A DNA stretch of 64,000 bases from Agaricicola taiwanensis (GTDB taxonomy: Bacteria; Pseudomonadota; Alphaproteobacteria; Rhizobiales; Methylopilaceae), in assembly GCF_014635245.1 (NCBI RefSeq), contig NZ_BMCP01000002.1, positions 310,001-374,000 of the forward strand, written 5' to 3'. Position numbers and translations under genes: made by a program. Under the pieces are notes generated by a model, which saw only the letters and a list, made by a program, of their open reading frames with translations, was not told the origin of the DNA and did no database searches. Positions within the stretch are counted from its first letter, which is position 1. Every line of letters begins with the position of its first letter. Positions 9,983-18,992 of this stretch are shown here, piece by piece.

Positions 9983-10075
9983 GCAGTCCGTTGTGTCGTG
10001 GTCTTCCTACAGGTCATGGCCGTCCTGCGAAAGCCTAGCTTTTGCAGTGGCGTGGCGCGTGATAAGGGGCGCGGC

Positions 10076-10834
10076 ATGTCGTTCTCTGTCGCCGCCCTCT
10101 ATCAGTTCGCCGCTTTGCCCGATGCCGCAGAACTGCGCGCTCCACTTCGCGCTCTGTGTGAAAGCCTCGGGATTCGCGGGACGCTGATCCTGGCGGTGGA
10201 GGGGATCAACGGCACTGTCGCCGGCACCGATACCGCCATCGCGGCGCTGATCGGGGAGATCACCAAGGGGGCCCTGTTCGGCGGCCGCCTTGATGCTCTT
10301 GAGCTGAAGTACTCACGCGCGGAATCCATGCCATTCAAGCGCTTGAAGGTTCATTTCAAGAAAGAGATCGTGACCATGGGCGTGCCCCAGGCCGATCCGC
10401 GCCGGGCTGTCGGCAGCTATGTGGCCCCGGCCGATTGGAACGCGCTCATCACCCAGCCGGATGTGACTGTCATCGACACGCGCAACAGCTTCGAGGTTGC
10501 CATGGGCACCTTCGAGGGAGCGGTGGATCCGGGCACGACCACCTTCGGCGAGTTTCCTGATTATGTGCGGCAGAACCTCGACCCCGCGCAGCACAAGAAA
10601 GTCGCCATGTTCTGCACCGGCGGCATCCGCTGCGAAAAGGCGACCTCTTATCTCCTGTCGCAGGGCTTTGAGGAGGTCTTCCACCTCCAGGGCGGCATCC
10701 TGAAATATCTCGAGACAGTGCCGGAAAAGGAAAGTCTCTGGCGCGGTCACTGCTTCGTCTTCGACGAGCGCGTGGCGCTTGGCCACGGGCTCACCGAATG
10801 CAGTGAGGACGTGCAGCGGCCGGACGTAAAGTGA
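10076..10834 (+). CDS. trhO: tRNA uridine(34) hydroxylase TrhO (YceA-type rhodanese protein)
   Basis: TrhO makes 5-hydroxyuridine at the wobble position of tRNA using oxygen. The protein has 252 residues: an N-terminal acylphosphatase-like region with [19 protein letters not shown], a rhodanese domain beginning near [20 protein letters not shown], and the active-site loop CTGGIRCEK with Cys about residue 180. The start ATG 10076 is preceded by AAGGGG; the frame is open further upstream but would overlap the divergent methyltransferase gene. The C-terminus keeps the [10 protein letters not shown] element of the family. Confidence 0.92.
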   Translation: MSFSVAALYQFAALPDAAELRAPLRALCESLGIRGTLILAVEGINGTVAGTDTAIAALIGEITKGALFGGRLDALELKYSRAESMPFKRLKVHFKKEIVTMGVPQADPRRAVGSYVAPADWNALITQPDVTVIDTRNSFEVAMGTFEGAVDPGTTTFGEFPDYVRQNLDPAQHKKVAMFCTGGIRCEKATSYLLSQGFEEVFHLQGGILKYLETVPEKESLWRGHCFVFDERVALGHGLTECSEDVQRPDVK

Positions 10835-10843
10835 ACCGGTAGT

Positions 10844-11611
10844 CTAATCCCAGAGACCCTTCGGCATCGGCAGGCCGTCATACACCCGCTGGTCGATCGC
10901 TGTTGCCGCGCCGGTGGCATCCTGGATGATCTGATCGAGCTGCCGCGTATGTTGGCCGGAATGCCAGGTGCCGCGCTCGAAGATGCCGGAAAGAGGCTGC
11001 TCGCCGTAATAGGTCTTCACCCGCCGCTCTCCGATATCGGCCGGCATCTGCGCGATCCACTTCTTCAGGCGGTCGGTCGAGGTTTTTGCATAGGCGAGGA
11101 GATCGTCCTTCGTCTTCAGATGATCAAAACGTACGTTGGTGATGCTGCGTGTGTCCTCCAGACCCGTCTCCTGCGAGGTGACAAAACCGTCGGGAATCTG
11201 GAAGATGTGATAGCTGAGTTCGCGCACGGTGCGGGGGCGGCCGTGAAAGGCGCGCTCGTTCAGCCGATCATCTGGAATCTGCTCGATGAGGTCTGATGCC
11301 TTATCGAGAAAATAGGTCCATTTCCGTGCCAGTTCTTCCATGGACAAGCGGCTTACCTTCCGGTCGATGCCGACGAAGGCTGCCACATCGTCCAGCGACT
11401 GACCGAAGGTCATCTCCTCGCCCTTGAAGACGACGGGAACCGTCATGATGCCGCGGCGCTGCATCTCATCAAGCCCTGTCGGATGGGTGAGGATGTTGAC
11501 GGATTCAAATTCCACGCCGGCTTCCGTCAGGAGCTCCTTGATCTTGACGCAACTTGTGCAGCCGGGCTGCCAGAACAGGCGAATACGTTCCGCTTCCGCG
11601 ATATCGGCCAT
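10844..11611 (-). CDS. Glutaredoxin-DinB fusion protein
   Basis: A 255-residue two-domain protein. Residues 10-85 are glutaredoxin-like: a thioredoxin-fold strand, the CxxC site QPGCTSCVKIKELL (Cys about 18 and 21), and IMTVPVVF with the cis-Pro. Residues 90-250 resemble a DinB/YfiT four-helix domain with candidate metal-binding His residues in ELSYHIFQI and in HSGQHTRQL. DinB-superfamily enzymes include bacillithiol and mycothiol S-transferases, so a redox or thiol-transfer role is plausible, but the substrate is unknown. It ends 9 bases from trhO, which is convergent. Confidence 0.8.
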   Translation of the reverse strand: MADIAEAERIRLFWQPGCTSCVKIKELLTEAGVEFESVNILTHPTGLDEMQRRGIMTVPVVFKGEEMTFGQSLDDVAAFVGIDRKVSRLSMEELARKWTYFLDKASDLIEQIPDDRLNERAFHGRPRTVRELSYHIFQIPDGFVTSQETGLEDTRSITNVRFDHLKTKDDLLAYAKTSTDRLKKWIAQMPADIGERRVKTYYGEQPLSGIFERGTWHSGQHTRQLDQIIQDATGAATAIDQRVYDGLPMPKGLWD

Positions 11612-11794
11612 GATTGTTTCTCCCTATCCGCTCTGAGCTTGCAGATTCAAAGCATCCTATTTCAGGTGCAAGTGCTTGGCCAGAGACGGTGACATAGCAG
11701 TTTCATGGCCCGAAATGGCGTAAGATTAACGCCTGGTAAATCGAAGTCTTCTTCTTTTGCATTGAATGTAACCGCTGCTTTATGGAACTATAGT

Positions 11795-12670
11795 ATGTTT
11801 CGCGTTATGGCAAAGTGGCGCGGCATGATTGATTTCCTGCAGGAGGCGAGCGGTAATGTCGCCGTTGCCACCGCGCTCGCGGCCATTCCTGTCGTGGGCG
11901 CCATGGGCGTGGCGCTGGATCATGTGCGTCTCTCGGATATGAGGGCTGAAATGCAGGCAGAGGCCGATGCCGATGCCTTGTCCAAACGCAACGGTGTTTG
12001 GCTCGACGATGTGCGTTACGAAGTTGTCCGCCAAGGAAGGCTCGATACATCGATCATGGCCGTGCTCGGGCTGACGGAGGTCGACTTCACGGTGCGGGCA
12101 GTGGCGCGCCATGTGCCGCCGGTGAGGGTCTATGGGCCTCCCGCCTATATGTATCTCGATGGCGATGCGATGGATTACAATCGCATCGGCGTCTACTGCT
12201 ACAACAAGGCTGAGAACACCCGGTCCGAGATCGTCATCCTGGCGGACAACCGGGGGCGCACCTTCGACGTGGACATTCCCCAATGCGGGCCCGGCGAGAG
12301 TTTTGAACTCGCGCTCCACAACGTCTGGTACGGCGAGGAAAACTTCAATAACCCGGCCTTGCAGCGCTATTACAAGACCGACACCGGCGTTCCCGACTGG
12401 CAGAACGCCAACAAGGCGCGGGTACTGGAGACCTACCTCTGCGACACCGAGCAGGAGTGCTATCCGGTAAGCATGGGCGGGCCGCTGCCGGAAGGTCCGA
12501 ATCGCGTCCCCCATATTGAGACCCGACCCTGTGAACCCGGGCACTTCATGTACTACGGGTGGGAGGATACGCCTGAATCCTTTGGCGACAGCGACTTCAA
12601 CGATATTCGCCTGATCATGGCCTGCCCGGACGTTGATGAGACCACGCGTGAGGTGCGTCTGATCGAATGA
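11795..12670 (+). CDS. TadG-like pilus-assembly N-terminus joined to a DUF4114-like domain
   Basis: About 291 residues. The N-terminal hydrophobic segment in a Flp-pilus TadE/TadG-like context (EASGNVAVATALAAIPVVGA, then DHVRLSDMRAEMQAEADADAL) is typical of proteins assembled with Tad pili. The rest is an exported domain with several Cys residues. Its end, YYGWEDTPESFGDSDFNDIR, resembles the acidic WEDxxxxxGDxDFND motif of DUF4114 calcium-type domains. The start is uncertain: ATG 11795 has GGAA upstream, and ATGs at 11807 and 11825 are also possible. No other tad gene is in the window. Its stop codon abuts the stop of the convergent helicase gene. Confidence 0.7.
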   Translation: MFRVMAKWRGMIDFLQEASGNVAVATALAAIPVVGAMGVALDHVRLSDMRAEMQAEADADALSKRNGVWLDDVRYEVVRQGRLDTSIMAVLGLTEVDFTVRAVARHVPPVRVYGPPAYMYLDGDAMDYNRIGVYCYNKAENTRSEIVILADNRGRTFDVDIPQCGPGESFELALHNVWYGEENFNNPALQRYYKTDTGVPDWQNANKARVLETYLCDTEQECYPVSMGGPLPEGPNRVPHIETRPCEPGHFMYYGWEDTPESFGDSDFNDIRLIMACPDVDETTREVRLIE

Positions 12671-13777
12671 TCAGACGACCACCGTCAACCGCTTCGCCGC
12701 GCGGGTGATGCCGGTGTAGAGCCAGCGCTCCCGCGCATCGGGAAAGGCGAAGCTTTCGTCAAAGAGCACCACATCGTCCCACTGCGATCCCTGCGCCTTG
12801 TGAACCGTCAGGGCATAGCCATAGTCGAACTCGTCATAGGCCTTGCGCTCCAGCCAGTCGAACTTCTCGATCTCGCCGATGAAGCATTCCGGGCGCACCG
12901 AGACCTTGGCGTGCGCGCCCATGCCATCGTCGGAGAAGATGTGCATGGTGACGATGTGAGACTTTGAGACCGCGCGTTCGGTCACGTTCCAGAGGCCGCC
13001 GTTGAACAGTGCCTTGCGCTTGTTGTTGCGCAGGCAGACCAGCCGGTCACCGGCGATAGGCAGCGGATCTTCAAATCCGCGGCGCAGGCGCATACGCGCG
13101 TTGTAAGCCTTGCGCGTGTTGTTGCGCCCCACGAGCAATTGGTCGGCTTCCAAGGCGCGGGCAGCATCGAAATCTGCTTTCCGCACCACCTGCGTCTGGC
13201 CGAAATCCCGCGGCTCCAGACGCTTGCCCGCGCGAACCTCCATGGAAAGGCGAACGATGGGGTCGTCTTCGGCCTGGCGATGCACCTCGGTCAGCATGGC
13301 GTCAGGCTCGCCGCTCGTGAAAAAGCCACCGCCCTGGATGGGCGGCAGCTGCGCCGGGTCGCCCAGCACCAGCAGCGGGACGCCGAAGGAAAGAAGATCA
13401 CGGCCGAGTTCGGCATCCACCATGGAGCATTCGTCGATCACGATCAGCTTGGCGCGTGAGGCGGGGGCATCGTCCCACAGCTCGAAGTTGGGCGCCTCCT
13501 CGTTTCGCTCACGCGTCCTATAGATCAGGCTGTGGATGGTGGAGGCGTTGTGGCAGCCCTTTTCACGCATGACGAGGGCTGCCTTGCCGGTGAAGGCGGC
13601 AAACTGCACCTTGCCATCCACGCCTTCCGCCAGGTGACGCGCGAGCGTCGTCTTTCCCGTACCGGCATAGCCGAACAGCCTGAAGATCTGCGGCGTGCTG
13701 CCTTCGCCCGGACGCTCCTTCAGCCAGCTGGCGACCGCGTTGAGAGCGCTATCCTGATGTGGGGTAAAATTCGGCAT
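12671..13777 (-). CDS. RecD-like ATP-dependent DNA helicase (SF1B)
   Basis: A 368-residue superfamily 1 helicase of the compact RecD2/Dda-like type. Walker A is GYAGTGKTTLA, Walker B is VIDECSMVD, motif III is GDPAQLPPIQGGG, and the C-terminal motifs are ALTVHKAQGSQWDDVVLFDE and LYTGITRAAKRL. It lacks the long N-terminal region of RecD2 and any RecB/RecC partner here, so it likely acts alone in DNA repair or replication restart. The gene shares no bases with its neighbours; its stop is directly adjacent to that of the convergent TadG-like gene. Confidence 0.88.
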   Translation of the reverse strand: MPNFTPHQDSALNAVASWLKERPGEGSTPQIFRLFGYAGTGKTTLARHLAEGVDGKVQFAAFTGKAALVMREKGCHNASTIHSLIYRTRERNEEAPNFELWDDAPASRAKLIVIDECSMVDAELGRDLLSFGVPLLVLGDPAQLPPIQGGGFFTSGEPDAMLTEVHRQAEDDPIVRLSMEVRAGKRLEPRDFGQTQVVRKADFDAARALEADQLLVGRNNTRKAYNARMRLRRGFEDPLPIAGDRLVCLRNNKRKALFNGGLWNVTERAVSKSHIVTMHIFSDDGMGAHAKVSVRPECFIGEIEKFDWLERKAYDEFDYGYALTVHKAQGSQWDDVVLFDESFAFPDARERWLYTGITRAAKRLTVVV

Positions 13778-13926
13778 GACAGCGGTTTAGTAAGGTTTGG
13801 CAGGAGGTTGTGGCACGGTGCTCAAATTCTGATTCCACGAGTTGAGAGATTGATTCATCTGCGGTTTTCCGTCATTGAGCCGTGGCTGCCAAGTGCCCCG
13901 GCGCGGAATTTAGCAAGGAGATCCGC

Positions 13927-14289
13927 ATGCTCGTGACCTTGATGAAGGGCAAGATTCATCGCGCCCGTGTGACTGGTGCCGATCTCGACTACGAAGGCTC
14001 CATCAGCATCGACCGCAGATTGATCGCCGCGGCGGGGTTCTTTCTCAACGAGCGGGTCGATATCTACAACATCACCACGGGCGCCCGGTTCTCCACCTAT
14101 GTGATCCCAGCCATGGTGGAGGGGGCACCGCAGGCTGAAATCTGTCTCAATGGCGCGGCTGCGCGGCTGGTGCAGAAGGGCGATGAGATCATCATCGCGG
14201 CCTATGCGCAGATGACGCCCGAGGAGGCCGACATCTTCCGGCCCAAGGTCGTTCTGGTGGATGAAAACAATCAGCCCAAGGGAACTTGA
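13927..14289 (+). CDS. panD: Aspartate 1-decarboxylase PanD
   Basis: PanD makes beta-alanine from L-aspartate for pantothenate and CoA synthesis. The 120-residue proenzyme starts [20 protein letters not shown] and carries the self-cleavage site Gly24-Ser25 (YEGS) that yields the pyruvoyl cofactor. The conserved [13 protein letters not shown] and [20 protein letters not shown] follow. The start ATG 13927 has AAGGAG 7 bases upstream. It is 26 bases upstream of a lipid kinase gene and may be co-transcribed with it. A PanE-type reductase gene lies 15 kb away. Confidence 0.96.
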   Translation: MLVTLMKGKIHRARVTGADLDYEGSISIDRRLIAAAGFFLNERVDIYNITTGARFSTYVIPAMVEGAPQAEICLNGAAARLVQKGDEIIIAAYAQMTPEEADIFRPKVVLVDENNQPKGT

Positions 14290-14314
14290 CGTCTGAGGCA
14301 ACGTTGAGGGTGGC

Positions 14315-15205
14315 ATGAAAACCAAGGTTATCCTCAACGCCCGCGCCGGAACACTTCTCGACAAGGGCGGGGATGACCCTGCCGGCATGGTGGAACGCGC
14401 ATTCGAAGCAGCCGGGCAGCCGGTCGATGTCATTCTCTGCGAGACGGAAGGCATCAACACCTGCCTTGATGAAGCGGTGAAATCGGAGGCTGAGGCCGTC
14501 ATCATCGGCGGCGGCGATGGCACCGTGGCCATGGCGGTGGACCGGCTGGCCGGTAAGGGCACGGCGCTTGGCATCCTTCCTTTCGGCACTCTGAACCTGC
14601 TCGCCAAGGACATCGGTATTCCACTGGAGTTCGAAGCCGCGGTCGAGGCACTGGCGAAAGCCCGGCCGAAGATGATCGATCTTGCGGAAATCAACGACAA
14701 ACCCTTTCACACGCTGTCCGGCCTCGGCTTCTTCAGCGAGATCGCACGGGCACGCGAGGAGGTGAGGGGGCTGAAGCTGCCGTTCGGCCGCTATGTCGCC
14801 GTCGCGGTTTCAGCCTATCGGGCGCTGAAGCGCGTGAAGCCCATGAAGCTCGAACTCGATGTCGATGGTTCAGTGCGGCAGGTTGAGGCCTACGCGCTGC
14901 TCGTCACCAACAATGCCTTCGAGGGGCCCGGCTGGAGCCGGCCAAGGCTCGATGAGGGAGTGCTGGAAGTACACGTGGGTCACGATACAACGTTGGCAGA
15001 TCGGTTGAAGGCCGGTGCCGATCTGATCACCGATGCTTGGCGTGACAATCCTGAAATCGAGAGCTTCAAGGCGCGCCGGGTGACGGTGTCGCGCCGGAAC
15101 CGCACGAAGCTCTGGACAGCCACAGATGGGGAAGTCAGCCGCGAAACGGCGCCGTTGCGTTACTCGATCCGACCGCGAGGCCTCGCGGTCCTCGCGCCGG
15201 ATTGA
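14315..15205 (+). CDS. Diacylglycerol kinase-family lipid kinase
   Basis: A 296-residue protein of the DagK/YegS/sphingosine kinase family. It shows the nucleotide-binding motif IIGGGDGTVAMAVDRL near residue 68 and GILPFGTLNLLAKD near 90, both diagnostic. The C-terminal domain (RRVTVSRRNRTKLWTATDGE) completes the fold. It phosphorylates a lipid or lipid-like alcohol; the exact substrate is unknown. It lies 25 bases after panD, same strand, and is convergent with the SIMPL gene, with 7 bases between stops. Confidence 0.88.
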   Translation: MKTKVILNARAGTLLDKGGDDPAGMVERAFEAAGQPVDVILCETEGINTCLDEAVKSEAEAVIIGGGDGTVAMAVDRLAGKGTALGILPFGTLNLLAKDIGIPLEFEAAVEALAKARPKMIDLAEINDKPFHTLSGLGFFSEIARAREEVRGLKLPFGRYVAVAVSAYRALKRVKPMKLELDVDGSVRQVEAYALLVTNNAFEGPGWSRPRLDEGVLEVHVGHDTTLADRLKAGADLITDAWRDNPEIESFKARRVTVSRRNRTKLWTATDGEVSRETAPLRYSIRPRGLAVLAPD

Positions 15206-15212
15206 TACGCCC

Positions 15213-15917
15213 TCAGTTTTCCAGTTCGAAAGTCACGTTCACATTCACCTGCACCTCGCTTTCGCCGGGTGCGATCGGTACGGGCGCCGCGGCTTTGGCG
15301 AATTCCGCCCGCATCATCATTGGCATCGGCCGGTTGCTGCCGCTCTCGCTCATGTCGACAACCCGCCCAAGCCTTGCGCCGGCGGCGGCGGCATAAAGTT
15401 CCGCCTTGCGTTTAGCGTCGGCGAAAGCAGCTTTGCGCGCGTCATCGAGTTTCCGGTCGGCATCGGAAATTTCGAACGACAGGCCGTTGAAGTGGTTGGC
15501 GCCTGATGTGACTGCCTTGTCCAGGATATCGCCGAGTCGGGTGAGATCGCGGACACGTATGGTGACCGAATTGCGCACCTCATAGCCGGTGATGCGCGGC
15601 GCTTCGTTGTTGTTTTTCCGGTCGGCATAGCGAGGCTGAATGGTAAAGCCCGAGGTCGCAATGTCGCGATCCTCAAGGCCTGCGTCCTTGTAGCTCTGCA
15701 TCACCTGGGTCATGGCGGCGGTGTTGGCGTCCAGCGCCTCGCGGGCCGTCTTGCCTTCGGTGACCACCGACGAGCTGATGCTGGCGCGATCAGGGGCTGC
15801 CGTCAGCGTGCCTTCGCCGTTGATGGTCAGCGTCGGCCGCCTCGGAGCGGCATCCTGAGCCAGCGCCGGAGCGGCCAGGGCGGTAAAGGCGATGAGGGAA
15901 AGAGCGGCAAGACGCAT
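15213..15917 (-). CDS. SIMPL (DUF541) domain periplasmic protein
   Basis: A 234-residue exported protein. A clear Sec signal peptide (MRLAALSLIAFTALAAPALA, cleavage after AQ or LA) is followed by a SIMPL/DUF541 domain starting TLTINGEGTLTAAPDRASIS. The family elements SSSVVTEGKTA and YEVRNSVTIRVRDL are present. Proteins of this family (E. coli YggE, the BP26 antigen of Brucella) are linked to oxidative-stress tolerance and form ring-shaped oligomers. Function here is inferred from the family only. Confidence 0.88.
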   Translation of the reverse strand: MRLAALSLIAFTALAAPALAQDAAPRRPTLTINGEGTLTAAPDRASISSSVVTEGKTAREALDANTAAMTQVMQSYKDAGLEDRDIATSGFTIQPRYADRKNNNEAPRITGYEVRNSVTIRVRDLTRLGDILDKAVTSGANHFNGLSFEISDADRKLDDARKAAFADAKRKAELYAAAAGARLGRVVDMSESGSNRPMPMMMRAEFAKAAAPVPIAPGESEVQVNVNVTFELEN

Positions 15918-16026
15918 GTCGTACTCCTGAGCATGATGGGACTATGAGCATCATCGAAATACGACAGCTATGCGGCAGCCTGCCCCTCAAGGGAAGCTTG
16001 GCGGCGAAAATGCTTGGACAACCCGC

Positions 16027-16046
16027 ACGGTTGCGTGATCAACCGT
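16027..16046. promoter_or_regulatory. Inverted repeat before the TauE/SafE gene
   Basis: ACGGTTG and CAACCGT form a perfect 7-base inverted repeat around a 6-base spacer, 38 bases before the ATG at 16084. It could be an operator or an RNA hairpin; no T run follows. Confidence 0.35.
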
Positions 16047-16083
16047 CAAGCACGATGGTCGCCCCGCGACGTAGGAAGGAATC

Positions 16084-16830
16084 ATGACGGAATATCTTCT
16101 CTTGGCCGGGGCAGCCTTTTTTGCTGGAATGTTGAACACCGTGGCGGGGGGAGGCACTTTCCTGACCTTTCCCGCGCTCGTCTACACCGGTGTCCCTGTA
16201 GTCGCGGCCAATGCGACAAGCGCCGTGGCCGTCTTTCCCGGCTATCTCGGCGGCGTGCTCGGATTCCGGCGGGAGCTGCAAACCTTCGAGCGCAAGAGGC
16301 TTCTCAAGATCATAGCGGCGACTTCGATTGGCGGCCTGATCGGTTCGCTGCTGCTGCTCGTCTCGTCCAACGAGGCATTCTCGGCCGTGGTGCCGTTTCT
16401 CCTGGCGCTGGCGACATTTGCCTTCGCCTTTGGTGATCGGCTGCAGGCCTGGGCACGCAGTCGCGGCGCCGAAACGGCGGAGGGGCCCATCGGAACCACT
16501 CTCGTCTCCATTTATGGCGGCTATTTCAACGGTGGACTCGGCATCGTGCTGCTCGCGCTCTTCTCGCTCTGGGGCATGCGCGACCTGAACGCCATGAACG
16601 GCCTGAAGAATGGGCTCTCGTTTGTCCTGTCCGCCATTTCGGTGGTGACCTTCGCGGTGGCCGGCCTTGTGGCCTGGCCCCAGGCGCTGGTCATGATGGC
16701 TGCCGCCACCGTGGGCGGCTATGCGGGCGCTCCGGTCGCGCGGGCATTGCCGCGCTCGGTGGTCCGGGCGGTGGTCATTATCGTGGGCTCGGTCATGAGC
16801 CTGATCTTCTTCGCGAGGCTCTTTGGATAA
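16084..16830 (+). CDS. TauE/SafE-family permease
   Basis: A 248-residue membrane protein of the TauE/SafE family, whose members export or import sulfite, sulfoacetate or other organic acids. The N-terminal AAFFAGMLNTVAGGGTFLTFPALVYTG motif and the second-half repeat YGGYFNGGLGIVLLALFSLWGM reflect the internal duplication of the family. About eight hydrophobic segments are visible. The start ATG 16084 has AGGAA 4-8 bases upstream. The substrate is unknown. It is convergent with the LysR gene. Confidence 0.88.
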   Translation: MTEYLLLAGAAFFAGMLNTVAGGGTFLTFPALVYTGVPVVAANATSAVAVFPGYLGGVLGFRRELQTFERKRLLKIIAATSIGGLIGSLLLLVSSNEAFSAVVPFLLALATFAFAFGDRLQAWARSRGAETAEGPIGTTLVSIYGGYFNGGLGIVLLALFSLWGMRDLNAMNGLKNGLSFVLSAISVVTFAVAGLVAWPQALVMMAAATVGGYAGAPVARALPRSVVRAVVIIVGSVMSLIFFARLFG

Positions 16831-16840
16831 GACTGCGCTG

Positions 16841-17770
16841 TCATAAAGAGGCGCCAGCTATGGCTGACTGGCTTGATCGGCTGGAAAAGCCATGAGCAAC
16901 GTCGATAAAGGCTTGCATCGGGTTGGACGGTGTTTCGGCTACCCAGGCCAGGGCGAGATCGACCAGCGCGGGGATCTGATTAAGGGGGCTGAAGATGATC
17001 TCAGGGTGGGAGGTACGGGAGGCCCATTCAGGCAGGATCGCGATCCCGACACCGGCCGCGACCATGGTGAGGATCGAATAGGTGTGCTGCGCTTCAAACA
17101 CCACCCGCGGCTTGAATCCTGCGCGATTACAATAGCCCGCCACGTGCTCCTGGAACTCCACCCCGGCAACCGGCGCGTAATGGATGAAATCCTCCTCGGC
17201 CAGATCTTCGAGCGTCACGGGCAGGCAACCCGCAAGTCTGTGCTCGCGCGGTATGGCTGCGACCACGCCTTCGGACGCCAGCACCAAGGTTGCCAGCCGT
17301 CGCGTGTGGACGGGTAGCCGGAGCAGTCCGAAGTCGAGCTGGCCGGTAAGAAGATCGGGGATCTGGCCCGCTGTTTCTCTGTAGGTCGGAGCAACGAAGA
17401 TGTCGGGGCGGGCCTTGTTGAACGTCCGGATCAGCCAGGGCAGCACCTCGAACGAGGCGGCAGGAGTGAAGCCGACCCGCAGATGGCCGCCGCCGCCATC
17501 GGCGATCAGGCGTGTCGACGCCACAGCCTCCTCGACCTGAGCCAAGGTATATTTGGCTCGTTCAAGGAAATGGGCTCCAGCCGCCGTGAGCTTGACCGAG
17601 CGCGTCGTCCGATCCAGCAGCCTCGCGCCCAATCGCTCTTCGAGCTGGCGAACCTGGGCGCTGAGATGTGGTTGGGCCATTCCGAGTTTCTCGGCAGCGC
17701 GTCGGAAGTGAAGCTCTTCCGCGACGGTGGCGAAGATTCGGAGATCGCGCGTTCCGATCGTCTTATTCAT
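16841..17770 (-). CDS. LysR-family transcriptional regulator of the PotABCD-type operon (inferred)
   Basis: A 309-residue LysR-type regulator. An N-terminal winged helix-turn-helix (RIFATVAEELHFRRAAEKLG, then QPHLSAQVRQLEERLGARLL) is followed by a co-inducer domain (LRVGFTPAASFEVLPWLIR). The start is ATG 17770 with AGG about 8 bases upstream; a GTG two codons earlier is the alternative. It is divergent from the seven-gene ABC transporter operon beginning at 17886, with a perfect palindrome in between, so control of that operon by the compound transported is the simplest reading. Confidence 0.88.
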   Translation of the reverse strand: MNKTIGTRDLRIFATVAEELHFRRAAEKLGMAQPHLSAQVRQLEERLGARLLDRTTRSVKLTAAGAHFLERAKYTLAQVEEAVASTRLIADGGGGHLRVGFTPAASFEVLPWLIRTFNKARPDIFVAPTYRETAGQIPDLLTGQLDFGLLRLPVHTRRLATLVLASEGVVAAIPREHRLAGCLPVTLEDLAEEDFIHYAPVAGVEFQEHVAGYCNRAGFKPRVVFEAQHTYSILTMVAAGVGIAILPEWASRTSHPEIIFSPLNQIPALVDLALAWVAETPSNPMQAFIDVAHGFSSRSSQSAIAGASL

Positions 17771-17784
17771 ACACACACCTGGAT

Positions 17785-17807
17785 CAATAAATGCCGATAA
17801 TTTATTG
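17785..17807. promoter_or_regulatory. Putative LysR operator between regulator and ABC operon
   Basis: CAATAAAT and ATTTATTG form a perfect 8-base inverted repeat around 7 bases in the 115-base divergent region. The position and AT-rich dyad suit a LysR-type binding site controlling both genes. Confidence 0.5.
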
Positions 17808-17885
17808 GACGCGCCATTATGAATTGGGTCTGATCAAGCAAGCAAGAGGTCGCCAGCACGCCAGGGTCGAACATCGGAAGGCGAG

Positions 17886-18992
17886 ATGGATAGCGTCAAC
17901 GGTAATCGCGCAGTGAATGTACCGGCTGTGTCCTTCCAGCATGTGAGCCGTCGGTTCGGCTCCGTCACGGCAGTCGATGACGTGACGATCGATGTCGCCC
18001 CTGGAGAGTTTCTGTCGCTTGTTGGGCCCTCCGGGTCGGGAAAGACGACCCTCCTCATGATGCTCGCCGGATTCGAGCAGCCCAGCGCAGGACGCCTTGC
18101 CGTGAGCGGGCGCGATGTCACCGATCTTGCGCCGAACCACCGCAATATTGGCATGGTCTTTCAGAAATACGCGCTGTTTCCCCACCGCACCGTCGCGGAC
18201 AACATCGCGTTTCCCCTGCGCATGCGAGGCATTGGCCGGAGCGAGCGGGAGCAACGGGTCGCCGAGGTGCTCGCCATGGTCAAGCTCGATGGCTATGGCC
18301 AGCGCATGCCCGCCCAGCTGTCCGGGGGACAGCAGCAGCGCGTCGCTCTGGCGCGAGCCATCGTGTTCGAACCGCCGGTTATCCTCATGGATGAACCGCT
18401 GGGTGCGCTCGACAAGAAGCTGCGCCAGCATATGCAGATCGAAATAAAGGAACTGCAGGCGCGTCTGAAGGCGACAGTGATCTATGTGACGCACGATCAG
18501 GAAGAAGCGCTGACGATGTCCGATCGTGTGGCGATCCTCGATCATGGCAAGCTGGTGCAGAGTGGCGGCCCCCGCGAGCTCTATGAAGCACCTGCGACAG
18601 CATTCGTGGCGGATTTTCTCGGCGACATGAATTTCCTGCCTGCCGAAATCACCGGCATGGACGAACGGGGCATCGAGGTCACAGTCGGGGGCCGCAGGGT
18701 TCCGGTTGCAACGTCAGGCTGCTGGAAAGACAAGGGTGCCGTCAGGCTGGCCGTCCGCCCGGAACATGTCACCGTTTTACCCGGACCCGCCGGCCAGGGG
18801 CTGTCGGGCATGGTCGACCGGCTGGTGTTCCAGGGATCGAACCTGACGATCTTGGTTTCCGTGGACCGCGTGGGCCAGCTTCGCGCCCAGGTCGAAGCGC
18901 AGTCGCCGCTGGCCTCCCTGGCAACTGGCGATCCCGTTGCCATCACCTGGGCACCAGAACGCGCGCATCTGTTTCCGCGGGCCGGGTCATGA
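17886..18992 (+). CDS. ABC transporter ATP-binding protein, PotA type
   Basis: A 368-residue ATPase of a spermidine/putrescine-type importer. Walker A is GPSGSGKTT, the signature [15 protein letters not shown], Walker [14 protein letters not shown] and the H-loop VTHDQEEAL are all intact. A C-terminal TOBE-like domain starts near residue 265 ([11 protein letters not shown]). It powers the permeases encoded next, whose gene overlaps this one by four bases (ATGA). As in other Pot/Fbp-type clusters the cargo may be a polyamine, an amino-acid derivative or another small cation. Confidence 0.92.
   Translation: MDSVNGNRAVNVPAVSFQHVSRRFGSVTAVDDVTIDVAPGEFLSLVGPSGSGKTTLLMMLAGFEQPSAGRLAVSGRDVTDLAPNHRNIGMVFQKYALFPHRTVADNIAFPLRMRGIGRSEREQRVAEVLAMVKLDGYGQRMPAQLSGGQQQRVALARAIVFEPPVILMDEPLGALDKKLRQHMQIEIKELQARLKATVIYVTHDQEEALTMSDRVAILDHGKLVQSGGPRELYEAPATAFVADFLGDMNFLPAEITGMDERGIEVTVGGRRVPVATSGCWKDKGAVRLAVRPEHVTVLPGPAGQGLSGMVDRLVFQGSNLTILVSVDRVGQLRAQVEAQSPLASLATGDPVAITWAPERAHLFPRAGS

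Noticed and set aside
12668-12673. Shared TGATCA at the meeting of the TadG-like and helicase stops as a regulatory site
   Set aside because: It is simply two abutting stop codons (TGA and the complement TCA).
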